Positions 8,499 to 16,376 of a stretch of 64,000 nt of DNA are shown here, piece by piece. The stretch comes from an uncultured Collinsella sp. (GTDB taxonomy: Bacteria; Actinomycetota; Coriobacteriia; Coriobacteriales; Coriobacteriaceae), in NCBI GenBank assembly GCA_934646865.1, contig CAKUEU010000002.1, forward strand, positions 7,434 to 71,433, read 5' to 3'. Made by a program: the position numbers and the translations under genes. The notes below the pieces were generated by a model. It saw nothing but the letters and a program-made list of their open reading frames with translations, was not told the DNA's origin and did not search any database. How positions within the stretch are numbered: the stretch's first letter is position 1; the number at the start of each line of letters is the position of its first letter.

Positions 8499-9833
8499 AT
8501 GTCCCAGTCTTCGACGCCCGCCGTCACCGATGCCATCTACGATGCGTCATCGCTCGGCCGCCCGCGCATGTTTGTGTTGGGCTTGCAGCACATGTTCGCG
8601 ATGTTTGGCGCCACGGTGCTCGTGCCCGTGCTCACCGGCCTTTCCGTTTCGGCGACGCTTCTGTTCGCCGGCATCGGCACGCTGCTGTTTCATTTTCTAT
8701 CGCGCGGTAAGGTGCCGGCCTTCCTGGGCTCGTCGTTTGCCTTCATCGCGGGCTATGCCGCGATTGCACCCAACGGTGAGACGGAGCTTTTACCTTACGC
8801 CTGCTTGGGTGTTGCCTGCGCCGGCCTGCTCTATCCGGTGCTGGCGGCGCTGTTCCGCGCATTTGGTGCCAAGCGCGTCATGCGCTTCTTTCCGCCGGTG
8901 GTGACTGGTCCCATCGTCATTTCCATCGGCTTGATTCTGGCGAGCTCTGCCATTGCCAACTGCCAGACCAACTGGCTCGTTGCCGTCATTGCTGTCGCCG
9001 TTATCGTGATCTGCAACATCTGGGGTCGCGGCATGGTCAAGATCGTGCCGATTCTGCTGGGTGTCGTGGTGAGCTATGCCGTAGCGGCGGCACTGGGCGA
9101 AGTTGATTTTTCGGGCGTTGCTGCCGCTCCGTGGGTCGGCCTGCCCGTTGTATGGGACAACACCGTGTTTGCGCTCTTTGGTCCGCAGTTCGATAACGGT
9201 CTTGCCACGACGGCCATCATCACCATCATGCCGCTGGCCTTCGCGACCATGATCGAGCATATTGGCGACATCTCGGCTATCGGCTCTACCTGTGAGCGCA
9301 ACTACATCGCCGATCCTGGCCTGCATCGCACGCTGCTCGGTGACGGCCTTGCCACGATCCTGGCTTCGCTCTTTGGCGCTCCGGCAAACACCACCTATGG
9401 CGAGAACACCGGCGTGCTCGCTCTGACGCGCGTGTTCGACCCGCGCGTGATCCGCATTGCCGCGTGCTGCGCCATCGTGCTTTCGTTCTGCCCCAAGTTC
9501 GCTGCAGTCATCGCCGCCATGCCGGCGTGCGTCATCGGCGGCGTGTCGCTCGTGCTCTACGGCATGATTAGTGCCGTGGGTGTTCGCAACCTCATCGAGA
9601 ACCAGGTCGATTTCCAGAACAATCGCAACGTGCTGGTGGCCGCGCTAGTGCTTGTGCTTTCGCTCGGCATTGCCTACAGCACTGCTGGCGCCATCGTGTT
9701 GGAGCTGGGCGGCGTGACGATTTCGCTTTCGGGCCTTGCCGTGGGCTCGCTGGTGGGCATTGTGCTCAACGCCATCCTGCCGGGTAACGACTTTGAGTTC
9801 GATGTTTCCGAGCTCGAGGAAGCTGTTGAGTAA
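8499..9833 (+). CDS. uraA: Uracil permease (NCS2 family)
   Basis: The 444-residue protein is a polytopic NCS2 (nucleobase/ascorbate) transporter with about 14 membrane segments. It carries the uracil-type signature around TTYGENTGVLALT in the second half and the AFATMIEHIGD segment in TM8. It should import uracil by proton symport. I place the start at the ATG at 8499, after GAAAGGA; the frame is open upstream through non-membrane sequence that does not look like protein. A strong bidirectional terminator follows. A purine permease of the other NCS2-like branch lies 0.9 kb downstream on the opposite strand. Confidence 0.9.
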   Translation: MSQSSTPAVTDAIYDASSLGRPRMFVLGLQHMFAMFGATVLVPVLTGLSVSATLLFAGIGTLLFHFLSRGKVPAFLGSSFAFIAGYAAIAPNGETELLPYACLGVACAGLLYPVLAALFRAFGAKRVMRFFPPVVTGPIVISIGLILASSAIANCQTNWLVAVIAVAVIVICNIWGRGMVKIVPILLGVVVSYAVAAALGEVDFSGVAAAPWVGLPVVWDNTVFALFGPQFDNGLATTAIITIMPLAFATMIEHIGDISAIGSTCERNYIADPGLHRTLLGDGLATILASLFGAPANTTYGENTGVLALTRVFDPRVIRIAACCAIVLSFCPKFAAVIAAMPACVIGGVSLVLYGMISAVGVRNLIENQVDFQNNRNVLVAALVLVLSLGIAYSTAGAIVLELGGVTISLSGLAVGSLVGIVLNAILPGNDFEFDVSELEEAVE

Positions 9834-9854
9834 CAGCTGCGTTCAGCTACATCA

Positions 9855-9892
9855 AAAAATGGCGCCCATGCGTACACGTGGGCGCCATTTTT
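9855..9892. terminator. Bidirectional terminator uraA / esterase
   Basis: Exact 14-bp arms (9855-9868 and 9879-9892) form a GC-rich stem flanked by A-run and T-run, giving a good intrinsic terminator on either strand between convergent genes. Confidence 0.9.
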
Positions 9893-10556
9893 AATGCGTC
9901 AGTATCCAGTGGATGCCGCGGGCCATGCGCAAGTCGGTTTGCGCAAAATGATTGCCGGGGTTGATCTCCAGCGTTGTTGGAATGCCACGCTCGACGAGTA
10001 GCTCTTCCATCGCGCGCGTGTCGTCGAGCACGTGTCGCATCATGCGGTTGGGCGTCTTGGTTTCCTTTTTACCGAGCGACAGGTAGACGGCTTGCGGGTT
10101 GCTGACAAACGGCTCCGTGCTGGCACGATCGACAAAGTGGGGAAACCACAGCGACCCCGATGCGCTCGCGGCGCGGTCAAAGGCGTTGGTTTGCCAGAGG
10201 GCCCAAAGCGCGAAAAGGCCTGCGAGCGAGTAACCGGCAATGCCGCGCCAGATGGGCGGCTGGGGAAGCGTCGACTCGACCTCTGGGATTATCTGGCCCA
10301 GCAACTCATCAAGAAAACCGGCAGCCTGACCGCCGAAAGGCTCAGCGTCGCGTACAGTTCCATCGCATGCCCAGGGGCTCAACTCGCGATTCCAATCGAG
10401 CCCGCCAATGGCAACGAGCGTAAACGGCGGACAGTCGAGCTCTCGACAGCGGTCATAAACCTCGCTGCCGTTGCCCATAACCACGGGGAGGTAGATGATA
10501 GGTGCACCTGTGGCATGCTTTGAATGAACGGTTACTTGTTTTCGACTCGCCTGCAT
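9891..10556 (-). CDS. Alpha/beta-hydrolase esterase (YbbA/IroE-like)
   Basis: This 221-residue protein is a small alpha/beta hydrolase of the esterase/IroE type. The nucleophile elbow GYSLAG lies near residue 110, GSLWFP follows, and the catalytic His is in GNHF near 205; the acidic residue is likely in the QAVYLSLGKKE region. No signal peptide is seen, so it acts in the cytoplasm. It may cleave simple esters; true IroE homologues cut siderophore esters, but no siderophore genes are nearby. The stop overlaps the terminator hairpin shared with uraA. Upstream lies azgA on the same strand, with a terminator between, so it probably has its own promoter. The SD is weak. Confidence 0.75.
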   Translation of the reverse strand: MQASRKQVTVHSKHATGAPIIYLPVVMGNGSEVYDRCRELDCPPFTLVAIGGLDWNRELSPWACDGTVRDAEPFGGQAAGFLDELLGQIIPEVESTLPQPPIWRGIAGYSLAGLFALWALWQTNAFDRAASASGSLWFPHFVDRASTEPFVSNPQAVYLSLGKKETKTPNRMMRHVLDDTRAMEELLVERGIPTTLEINPGNHFAQTDLRMARGIHWILTH

Positions 10557-10631
10557 GGCTTGCTTCTCTCAACGTTTCGATATCGACAATCAGGATTGTC
10601 GCACGCCCGCACAAGGATCGTCGCTAAAAGA

Positions 10632-10666
10632 AAGGCGCGGAGCCGCTCGATGCGACTCCGCGCCTT
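10632..10666 (-). terminator. Terminator after azgA
   Basis: Arms 10632-10642 and 10656-10666 are exact 11-bp complements. On the minus strand the stem is followed by TTTCTTTTAG, 27 bases after the purine permease stop. Confidence 0.85.
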
Positions 10667-10692
10667 GTTGTTTTACTTTTGCGTCCTTGCTG

Positions 10693-12006
10693 TTACGCCA
10701 CGAAGAAGTAGACGAGGAAGGCGAGGGCGGCAATCCACATGAGCGGCTTGATCTTGGAGGCCTCGCCCTTAAAGAGCGCGACGACCACGTAGGCGATGAA
10801 GCCCAGGCCGATGCCGGCGGAGATGGAGTAGGTGAAGGGCACGCCCGCGACGATCATAAACGCCGGGAAGCCCTGCGAGACATCGGACCAGTCGATCTCG
10901 GAGGCCTCGCTCATCATGAGGTAGCCGACGTAGACCAGGGCACCGCAGGTGGCGGCGCTGGAAACGATGGAGACGACGGGGGAGAAGAACGCGGCGAGGA
11001 TAAACAGCACGCCGGTAGTGACGGAGGTGAGGCCCGTGCGGCCACCGTCGGCGGCGCCGGAGGTGGACTCGACGAAGGTGGTGATGGAAGAGACGCCCAT
11101 AAAGCCACCGGCAGCGGCAGCCACGGAGTCAACGACCAGGATGGGGCGGATGTCCTCGACATTGCCGTCCTCGGTCAGGAACTCGCCCTGCTTGGCGACG
11201 GCCATAGCGGTGCCCATGGTGTCGAAGAAGTCACTCATGAGCAGCGAGAAGGCAACGACGAGCAGCATGGGGTCGGTCAGGACCTTCACGATGGCCATGT
11301 TGCCATCGGCGGTGCTGGCAAACGGAGCGCCAAAGGTCGAGAAATCGAGCGGGGCGATGAGGCCCTCGGGGGCATGGGTGACGCCCAGCGGGATACCGGC
11401 GATAACGGCGACGATGATGCCGATGAGTAGCGAGCCCGGCACGTTGCGGGAGGCCAGGGCAACCGTCACGATGATGGAGATGATGCCGACGATAAAGGTG
11501 GGGGAGGTGATGTCGCCCAGACCGACGAGCGTACCGGCGCCAGCGGTGATGATGCCGGCGTCGCACAGACCGATCATGGCGATGAACAGGCCCAGGCCCA
11601 CCGAGATGGCATGGCGCAGGACCACGGGGATGGCGTCCATGATGGCCTCGCGCAGGCCGCAAAGGACGAGCAGCAAGATGACGACACCTTCGAGGAAGAT
11701 AACGCTCATGGCCACGTGCCAGTCACCGCCGCACATGGTGGTGGTGATGCCCGCGATCATGGCATTGATGCCCAGACCCGACGCGCAGGCGAGCGGACGG
11801 TTAGCGAAGATGCCCATGCAGATGGTCATGATGCCAGCGCCCAGGCAGGTGGCGCAAGCGAGCGCTCCCGCATCGATGCCGGCACCCGAGAGCACCGCGG
11901 GGTTGACGGCAATGATGTAGGCCATTGCCAGGAACGTTGTCAGTCCAGCGCGAAGTTCGGTCCCGATTGTGGACTTGCGCTCGCTGACGTGAAATAGTTC
12001 GTCCAT
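10693..12006 (-). CDS. Purine (guanine/hypoxanthine/adenine) permease, AzgA-like
   Basis: A 437-residue NCS2/AzgA-family transporter. The diagnostic N-terminal segment TEIRAGLTTFLAMAYI-type (here with LRAGLTTFLAMAYII) is present near residues 18-35, followed by NPAVLS; later segments show GLGLFIAMIGL and the SDFFDTMGTAM motif. It has 12-14 hydrophobic helices. It should import a purine base by proton symport. The start at 12006 is supported by AAGGAAAGG just upstream. A purine riboswitch could be expected, but I do not see its core in the 190 bases upstream. Confidence 0.88.
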   Translation of the reverse strand: MDELFHVSERKSTIGTELRAGLTTFLAMAYIIAVNPAVLSGAGIDAGALACATCLGAGIMTICMGIFANRPLACASGLGINAMIAGITTTMCGGDWHVAMSVIFLEGVVILLLVLCGLREAIMDAIPVVLRHAISVGLGLFIAMIGLCDAGIITAGAGTLVGLGDITSPTFIVGIISIIVTVALASRNVPGSLLIGIIVAVIAGIPLGVTHAPEGLIAPLDFSTFGAPFASTADGNMAIVKVLTDPMLLVVAFSLLMSDFFDTMGTAMAVAKQGEFLTEDGNVEDIRPILVVDSVAAAAGGFMGVSSITTFVESTSGAADGGRTGLTSVTTGVLFILAAFFSPVVSIVSSAATCGALVYVGYLMMSEASEIDWSDVSQGFPAFMIVAGVPFTYSISAGIGLGFIAYVVVALFKGEASKIKPLMWIAALAFLVYFFVA

Positions 12007-12199
12007 GCATACCCTTTCCTTGTTCGGCCCCGAGTTTAGGCCGATTGACACGAACTCACCCACTATATCGCCTTTGCGAAGTTGGTGTTCCCCACATGTT
12101 GATGTTCGGCGCAATGTAGCAGACGGGCGGTATTTTCCGTATGAAAATGTGTAGGTACCGTATACTTAAGCAGTTACAACGACCCCTATGGAGGAACGT

Positions 12200-12619
12200 A
12201 TGATTAAAGAGCTCTGCCACGACGAGGCTATTCTGTCCCAGCGTTGCGAGGTCGCGACCGTCGAGGACGAGTCGGTGGCCCAGGATCTGATCGATACCAT
12301 CAAGTCGCTCGACGATGCCGGCTGCCTTGCCGCCAACCAGATCGGCGTTACCAAGAAGGTCTGCGTCTACCTGGACGATGCCGGCGAGCCCCACGTGCTC
12401 TACAACCCCCGTCTGGTGTTTGGCCTGGGCGCCAGCAAGATGGAGGAGAGCTGCCTGACGCACGAGGAGATCACCAAGTCCACGCGCTACATCAAGTGCA
12501 AGGTTGCCTTTGACGTGATCGTCGACGGCAAGATGCGCGAGCGCAAGCAGGACTTCGTCGGTTTTGAAGCTCAAATGGTTCAACATATGATCGACCATTG
12601 TCTAGGAAAGCTGGTTTAA
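12200..12619 (+). CDS. Peptide deformylase paralogue lacking the catalytic Glu
   Basis: This 139-residue protein has the peptide deformylase fold: motif 1 GCLAANQIG (41-49), motif 2 ESCLT with the metal-ligand Cys at 85, and motif 3 QHMIDH with both metal-ligand His (129 and 133). The catalytic Glu that follows the first His in active enzymes (HEIDH) is Met130, and the usual EGCLS is ESCLT. It should therefore bind metal but deformylate poorly if at all. A second paralogue at 20047-20457 keeps all catalytic residues. The ATG at 12200 follows GGAGG; the ATG at 12188 overlaps that site and is less likely. It may be a decayed copy, a regulator or an enzyme with another substrate. Confidence 0.8.
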   Translation: MIKELCHDEAILSQRCEVATVEDESVAQDLIDTIKSLDDAGCLAANQIGVTKKVCVYLDDAGEPHVLYNPRLVFGLGASKMEESCLTHEEITKSTRYIKCKVAFDVIVDGKMRERKQDFVGFEAQMVQHMIDHCLGKLV

Positions 12620-12722
12620 AGCGCCGATGCACCGCACCTTGGCGTTCAATCGTCGCTTGCGTACCGTTAGTACGCGGCGCTCCTCTTTCACGCCAATCTG
12701 CGGCACCTCGACACTTTAAACC
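12613..12722. repeat. ~110-bp imperfect hairpin overlapping a stop codon
   Basis: The ends GGTTTAAAG and CTTTAAACC pair, and pairing continues inward through GCACCTTGGCGT / ACGCCAATCTGC to a central GCGTAC/GTACGC palindrome. The TAA of the deformylase-like gene lies inside the left end. It looks like an inserted palindromic element, or a structured 3' RNA. No protein is encoded. Confidence 0.7.
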
Positions 12723-12779
12723 GACCTGTTCGGTTATTTCTGGTCGAGCGATTCGATCGGGGATTGAATCGGTGCTTTG

Positions 12780-12813
12780 AGCCCGGGCGTGACATTGTTG
12801 TCATGTCCGGGCT
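12780..12813 (+). terminator. Terminator downstream of the deformylase paralogue
   Basis: Fifteen-base arms 12780-12794 and 12799-12813 pair with two mismatches and are followed by TTGTTGTTT. It lies between the large hairpin and the bile salt hydrolase gene. Confidence 0.65.
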
Positions 12814-12879
12814 TTGTTGTTTAGCGCCTCTTTGTTTGGTGACAATGAGCCTAGCAAGAACGTTTAGCTAGGAGGCGCT

Positions 12880-13845
12880 ATGTGCACGAGCATTCGATTT
12901 ACCGATAATTCCGGCCATATGTATTTGGGTCGCAACCTGGACTGGAGTTTTGGCTATGGCCAGCAGGTCCGCGTGATGCCGCGCGGGTTCCACATTCCGT
13001 ATTCGTTTATGAATGACGCGACGGCCGCGCACGCGGTGATTGGCATGTGCATCGACTACAAGAACTACCCCATGTATTTCGACTGTGGCAACGATGCGGG
13101 CCTCGCCGTGGCGGGCCTCAACTTTCCCGGTTATGCCGAGTATGCCGAGGGCCCCGTCGAGGGCAAGACCAACATTGCAGCCTACGAGTTTCCCCTGTGG
13201 GTGGCGTCGACGTTCTCGACGGTCGATGAGGTCGAGGTCGCACTGCACGATGTGACAATCGTTGGCAAGTCTGCCGGCGAGGGGCTGGGCGTATCGCTGC
13301 TCCATTGGATTATCGGCGATGGCAAGCGCAGCATTGTGGTCGAGATGATGGCTGACGGCCTGCATGTGTATGACGATCCGGTCGATACCCTTGCCAACCA
13401 GCCGACCTTCCCGTGGCACATGGAAAACCTGCGTACCTACATCACCGCCACGAACGATTTTCCGCAGACGGCAACGTGGCGCGGCGCCGAGCTCAAGCCC
13501 TATGGCGCAGGCGCCGGCATGCGCGGCATTCCGGGCGATTGCTATTCGCCGAGCCGTTTTGTAAAGGCGGCGTACCTTAACGCCAATTACCCGCAAAAAG
13601 ACAGCGAGGCCGAGAACGTCGTTCGCATGTTCCGCTCGCTCGAGGGCGTGGCGATGATCGAGGGCGCGTCCAAGATGGGTGATGGCAAGTTCGAGAAGAC
13701 TATCTACACGGGATGCTTTAGCGCGCGTACGGGCAATTACTATTACTCGACGTATGAGGACCCGTCGATTCGCTACGTGAGCCTGATGGATGCCGAGGGC
13801 GCTGGCCCCGATAAGCTCGTGACTCCCGAGCCGCGCCGCTCGTAG
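12880..13845 (+). CDS. bsh: Bile salt hydrolase (choloylglycine hydrolase family)
   Basis: The 321-residue enzyme belongs to the Ntn-hydrolase choloylglycine family, which removes glycine or taurine from conjugated bile acids. Catalytic residues fall at the canonical places: Cys2 exposed after Met removal, Arg18 and Asp21 in GRNLDW, Asn81 in GLNFPGYAEY, Asn173 in LANQPTF, and Arg226 in SPSRF. The GLNFPG sequence and spacing favour bile salt hydrolase over penicillin V acylase. There is no signal peptide, so it is cytosolic as in most gut bacteria. AGGAGG lies six bases before the ATG. It has its own terminator; no bile transporter is adjacent. The gene strongly suggests life in an animal gut. 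Confidence 0.93.
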   Translation: MCTSIRFTDNSGHMYLGRNLDWSFGYGQQVRVMPRGFHIPYSFMNDATAAHAVIGMCIDYKNYPMYFDCGNDAGLAVAGLNFPGYAEYAEGPVEGKTNIAAYEFPLWVASTFSTVDEVEVALHDVTIVGKSAGEGLGVSLLHWIIGDGKRSIVVEMMADGLHVYDDPVDTLANQPTFPWHMENLRTYITATNDFPQTATWRGAELKPYGAGAGMRGIPGDCYSPSRFVKAAYLNANYPQKDSEAENVVRMFRSLEGVAMIEGASKMGDGKFEKTIYTGCFSARTGNYYYSTYEDPSIRYVSLMDAEGAGPDKLVTPEPRRS

Positions 13846-13868
13846 TCTGCCAGTTTATTACGACGCAA

Positions 13869-13902
13869 AACGGCCCCGCATCTCGTGAGGTGCGGGGCCG
13901 TT
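13869..13902. terminator. Bidirectional terminator bsh / kup
   Basis: Exact 12-bp arms 13869-13880 and 13891-13902 lie between the convergent bsh and kup genes; an A-run precedes and TTGT follows. Confidence 0.85.
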
Positions 13903-13921
13903 GTCGTGGATAGATGACGGG

Positions 13922-16153
13922 CTAGAAGTTGGCGTCGTTGAGCTGGGTGCTCTCGAGTCCGTCGAGCTGCTGCTGCTCGGGCGTGTCGGCGACGCTTTCG
14001 AGCTGCTCGGTGGGGTCGACATTCATGCTCTTGCCGGCCTCGTTGCCGTTGACCAGGTCGTCCGAGAAGATGTCGACTTCCATTTCCTCGGCCTCCTCGA
14101 CCTGAACCTCGAGCGGCACCTGGGTGCGCACCAGCTTGACGGCCGGACGCATGCGGGCAAACAGCGGCACGTACTCGATGATGATGGCCGAGTTCTCAAG
14201 GCCATACCAACGTGCTGGGCTTCCGCAGGCGCGACGGACGGCGTACTTGATGGCCATGACGCGGTGGTCGTTGCGGTTGATGTCCGTCTCGGGGGCGAGC
14301 ATCTTGCGCAGCATGCAAAAACGGAAGTCGCCCACGTTGCCGCGCGTTTCGTAGATAGAGTAGGTGTGGTGCTGCGGCGGCAGCTCGCCCGAAGCCATCA
14401 GGTCGCCGACGATCTGGCGCAGGTAGGCGTTGACGCGCTGGTTGACCTTAAAGCCCAGATCCAAGCGTACGCGGAACAAGAAGTCCGTGCCAAAGGTTTC
14501 GACGGAATACTCGTGCGTATAGGGCTCGTCGGTAACGTGCACGTTGATGAACCAATATGCCTTGGCGCGCTTGGGGTGCTTGTCCAAGATGGAATAGAGC
14601 ACATCGCGGTCGAGCGTGAGCGGGTCGGGGCTGTTGGTGAGGAACACCAGGTTGTCGGCGAGCACGGGATAGGTCTCGTCGTTGCGCAGACGGTTGAGCT
14701 GGTCGATGTATTTGGAGACGGGCAGCAGGATCGTCTGCGTGCGCTCGATAGCGGTACCGCGACGCCACACATACATAAGGCCAAACAGCAGCGAGGCCAG
14801 GAAGATCATGACGTAGCCGCCGTCAAAGAACATGGTGAGGCACGAGGCGAAGAAGCACAGCTCAATAGCGCCAAAGAGCAGAGCGAAGACGCAGGCGCCC
14901 AGCTTGTGCTTCATGATGCCGGCGATGTAGCTCGTCAAAAGCGTCGTGGTCATGAGCATGGTCACGGTAATGGCGAGGCCGTAGGCGCTCTCCATGCGCT
15001 CGGAGTTTTGGAACAGCAGCACGATGAAGATGCAGCCGATCCACATGATGTTGTTGACGAGCGGAATATAGAGCTGGCCCTTAGTGTCGCTGGGGTAGTG
15101 GATGCGCAGGTGCGGCATGAGGTTGAGGCGGGTGGCCTCGGATACCAGCGAGAACGAGCCGGTGATGAGCGCCTGCGAGGCGATGATGGCCGCCACGGCC
15201 GAAAGCACGATAGCGAAGGGGCGCAGGGGCTCGGGGAGCATCATATAGAACGGGTTGACGATATCCATCGCGAGCATCTGGGGGTTGGAGTTGTTGGCGA
15301 GCAGCCAAGCGCCCTGGCCCAGATAGTTGAGGATGAGCGCCGCCTTTACGAACGGCCAAGATGCATAGATATTTGCCTTGCCCACGTGGCCCATGTCCGA
15401 GTAGAGCGCCTCGGCGCCGGTCGTCGACAGGAAGACGAAGCCGAGCACCATGATGCCCGAATGGTTGACGGGCGAGAACAGGAACATGATGCCGCGAATG
15501 GGGTTGAGCGCGCGCAGGATGGACAGGTTGCCGAGCATGTTGAACAGACCGGCGCCTGCCAAGAACAGGAACCATAACGTCATGAGCGGACCGAACAGCT
15601 TGCCGATCGACGAAGTGCCGGCACGCTGCATGGCAAACAGGCCGCAGATAATGATGATGGTGATGATGATTACGTTGGTCTGGCCGTCGCCCAGCAGCGC
15701 ATGGCCCCACTCGATGGTGCGCAGGCCTTCGATTGCCGTGGTGACCGTGACGGCGGGGGTAAGGATGCCGTCGGCGAGCAGCGCCGCGCCGCCAATCATG
15801 GCGGGCAGAATCAGCCACGGCGCCACCTTACGCACAAGGCTGAACAGGGCGAAGATACCGCCTTCGTTGTGGTTGTCGGCCTTCATGGCGATCAGCACGT
15901 ACTTGACCGTGGTCACGAGCGTCATGGTCCAGATGACGAGCGAAAGCGCGCCCAGGATCATGTCCTCGCTGACGGTGCCGATGCCGCCGTTATTGGCGAC
16001 GATTGATTTCATGGTGTACATGGGGCTCGTGCCGATGTCGCCGTAGACGACGCCGAGCGTAACGAGCAGCATACCGGCGGAGAGGGGGATGGCTCCGTGC
16101 CCGCCCTGACTCTGCTGGTCTTGGAGACTTGCCTCCAGTTTGTTGTGTGCCAC
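13922..16153 (-). CDS. kup: KUP-family potassium transporter
   Basis: A 743-residue KUP/HAK/KT potassium uptake protein. The N-terminal signature GVVYGDIGTSPMYT near residues 35-50 is typical, followed by about 12 membrane helices to around residue 450, then a long cytoplasmic C-terminal domain of about 240 residues ending in an acidic tail, as in E. coli Kup. It should take up K+ with protons. I prefer the GTG at 16153, because AAGGGAG lies five bases before it; an ATG at 16171 has no SD. An 8-bp hairpin sits just upstream of that ATG. Confidence 0.92.
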   Translation of the reverse strand: MAHNKLEASLQDQQSQGGHGAIPLSAGMLLVTLGVVYGDIGTSPMYTMKSIVANNGGIGTVSEDMILGALSLVIWTMTLVTTVKYVLIAMKADNHNEGGIFALFSLVRKVAPWLILPAMIGGAALLADGILTPAVTVTTAIEGLRTIEWGHALLGDGQTNVIIITIIIICGLFAMQRAGTSSIGKLFGPLMTLWFLFLAGAGLFNMLGNLSILRALNPIRGIMFLFSPVNHSGIMVLGFVFLSTTGAEALYSDMGHVGKANIYASWPFVKAALILNYLGQGAWLLANNSNPQMLAMDIVNPFYMMLPEPLRPFAIVLSAVAAIIASQALITGSFSLVSEATRLNLMPHLRIHYPSDTKGQLYIPLVNNIMWIGCIFIVLLFQNSERMESAYGLAITVTMLMTTTLLTSYIAGIMKHKLGACVFALLFGAIELCFFASCLTMFFDGGYVMIFLASLLFGLMYVWRRGTAIERTQTILLPVSKYIDQLNRLRNDETYPVLADNLVFLTNSPDPLTLDRDVLYSILDKHPKRAKAYWFINVHVTDEPYTHEYSVETFGTDFLFRVRLDLGFKVNQRVNAYLRQIVGDLMASGELPPQHHTYSIYETRGNVGDFRFCMLRKMLAPETDINRNDHRVMAIKYAVRRACGSPARWYGLENSAIIIEYVPLFARMRPAVKLVRTQVPLEVQVEEAEEMEVDIFSDDLVNGNEAGKSMNVDPTEQLESVADTPEQQQLDGLESTQLNDANF

Positions 16154-16290
16154 GTGGACTCCCTTAGACATCTAATTTCTGTCGGGACAGAAATCTTTTA
16201 TGCCGTCTTTATATATAAGAGCAGTTTGGCACATCGGGGTGCTTTAGACAATAATCCCCAGCTGGGGAGTATTCGTTTGCGCAGATGACA

Positions 16291-16362
16291 TTTCAAAACA
16301 GGGGCGAATCCGCTGTGTGGCTTGCTGCAAGGTGGTACCGCGGACGCACCCCTGTTTTGAAA
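16291..16362 (+). ncRNA. Hairpin enclosing an orphan T-box-like core
   Basis: Arms 16291-16304 and 16349-16362 are exact 14-bp complements. The loop contains GCAAGGTGGTACCGCGGA (16327-16344), an exact match to the T-box that reads the tRNA acceptor end in T-box riboswitches, plus a TCCGC/GCGGA inner stem. I find no Stem I upstream, and no plus-strand gene follows: the next feature is the 3' end of an EamA gene on the opposite strand. It may be a T-box remnant or an unrelated structured element. Confidence 0.4.
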
Positions 16363-16376
16363 CCGAAGAGGGGCCG

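Noticed and set aside
12007-12199. Purine riboswitch upstream of the AzgA-like permease
   Set aside because: The TATA-type core and paired loops of the purine aptamer are not found on the minus strand.
13901-15577. 558-residue plus-strand reading frame
   Set aside because: It is antisense to kup, low in complexity and His/Glu/Gln-rich, with no motif or SD.
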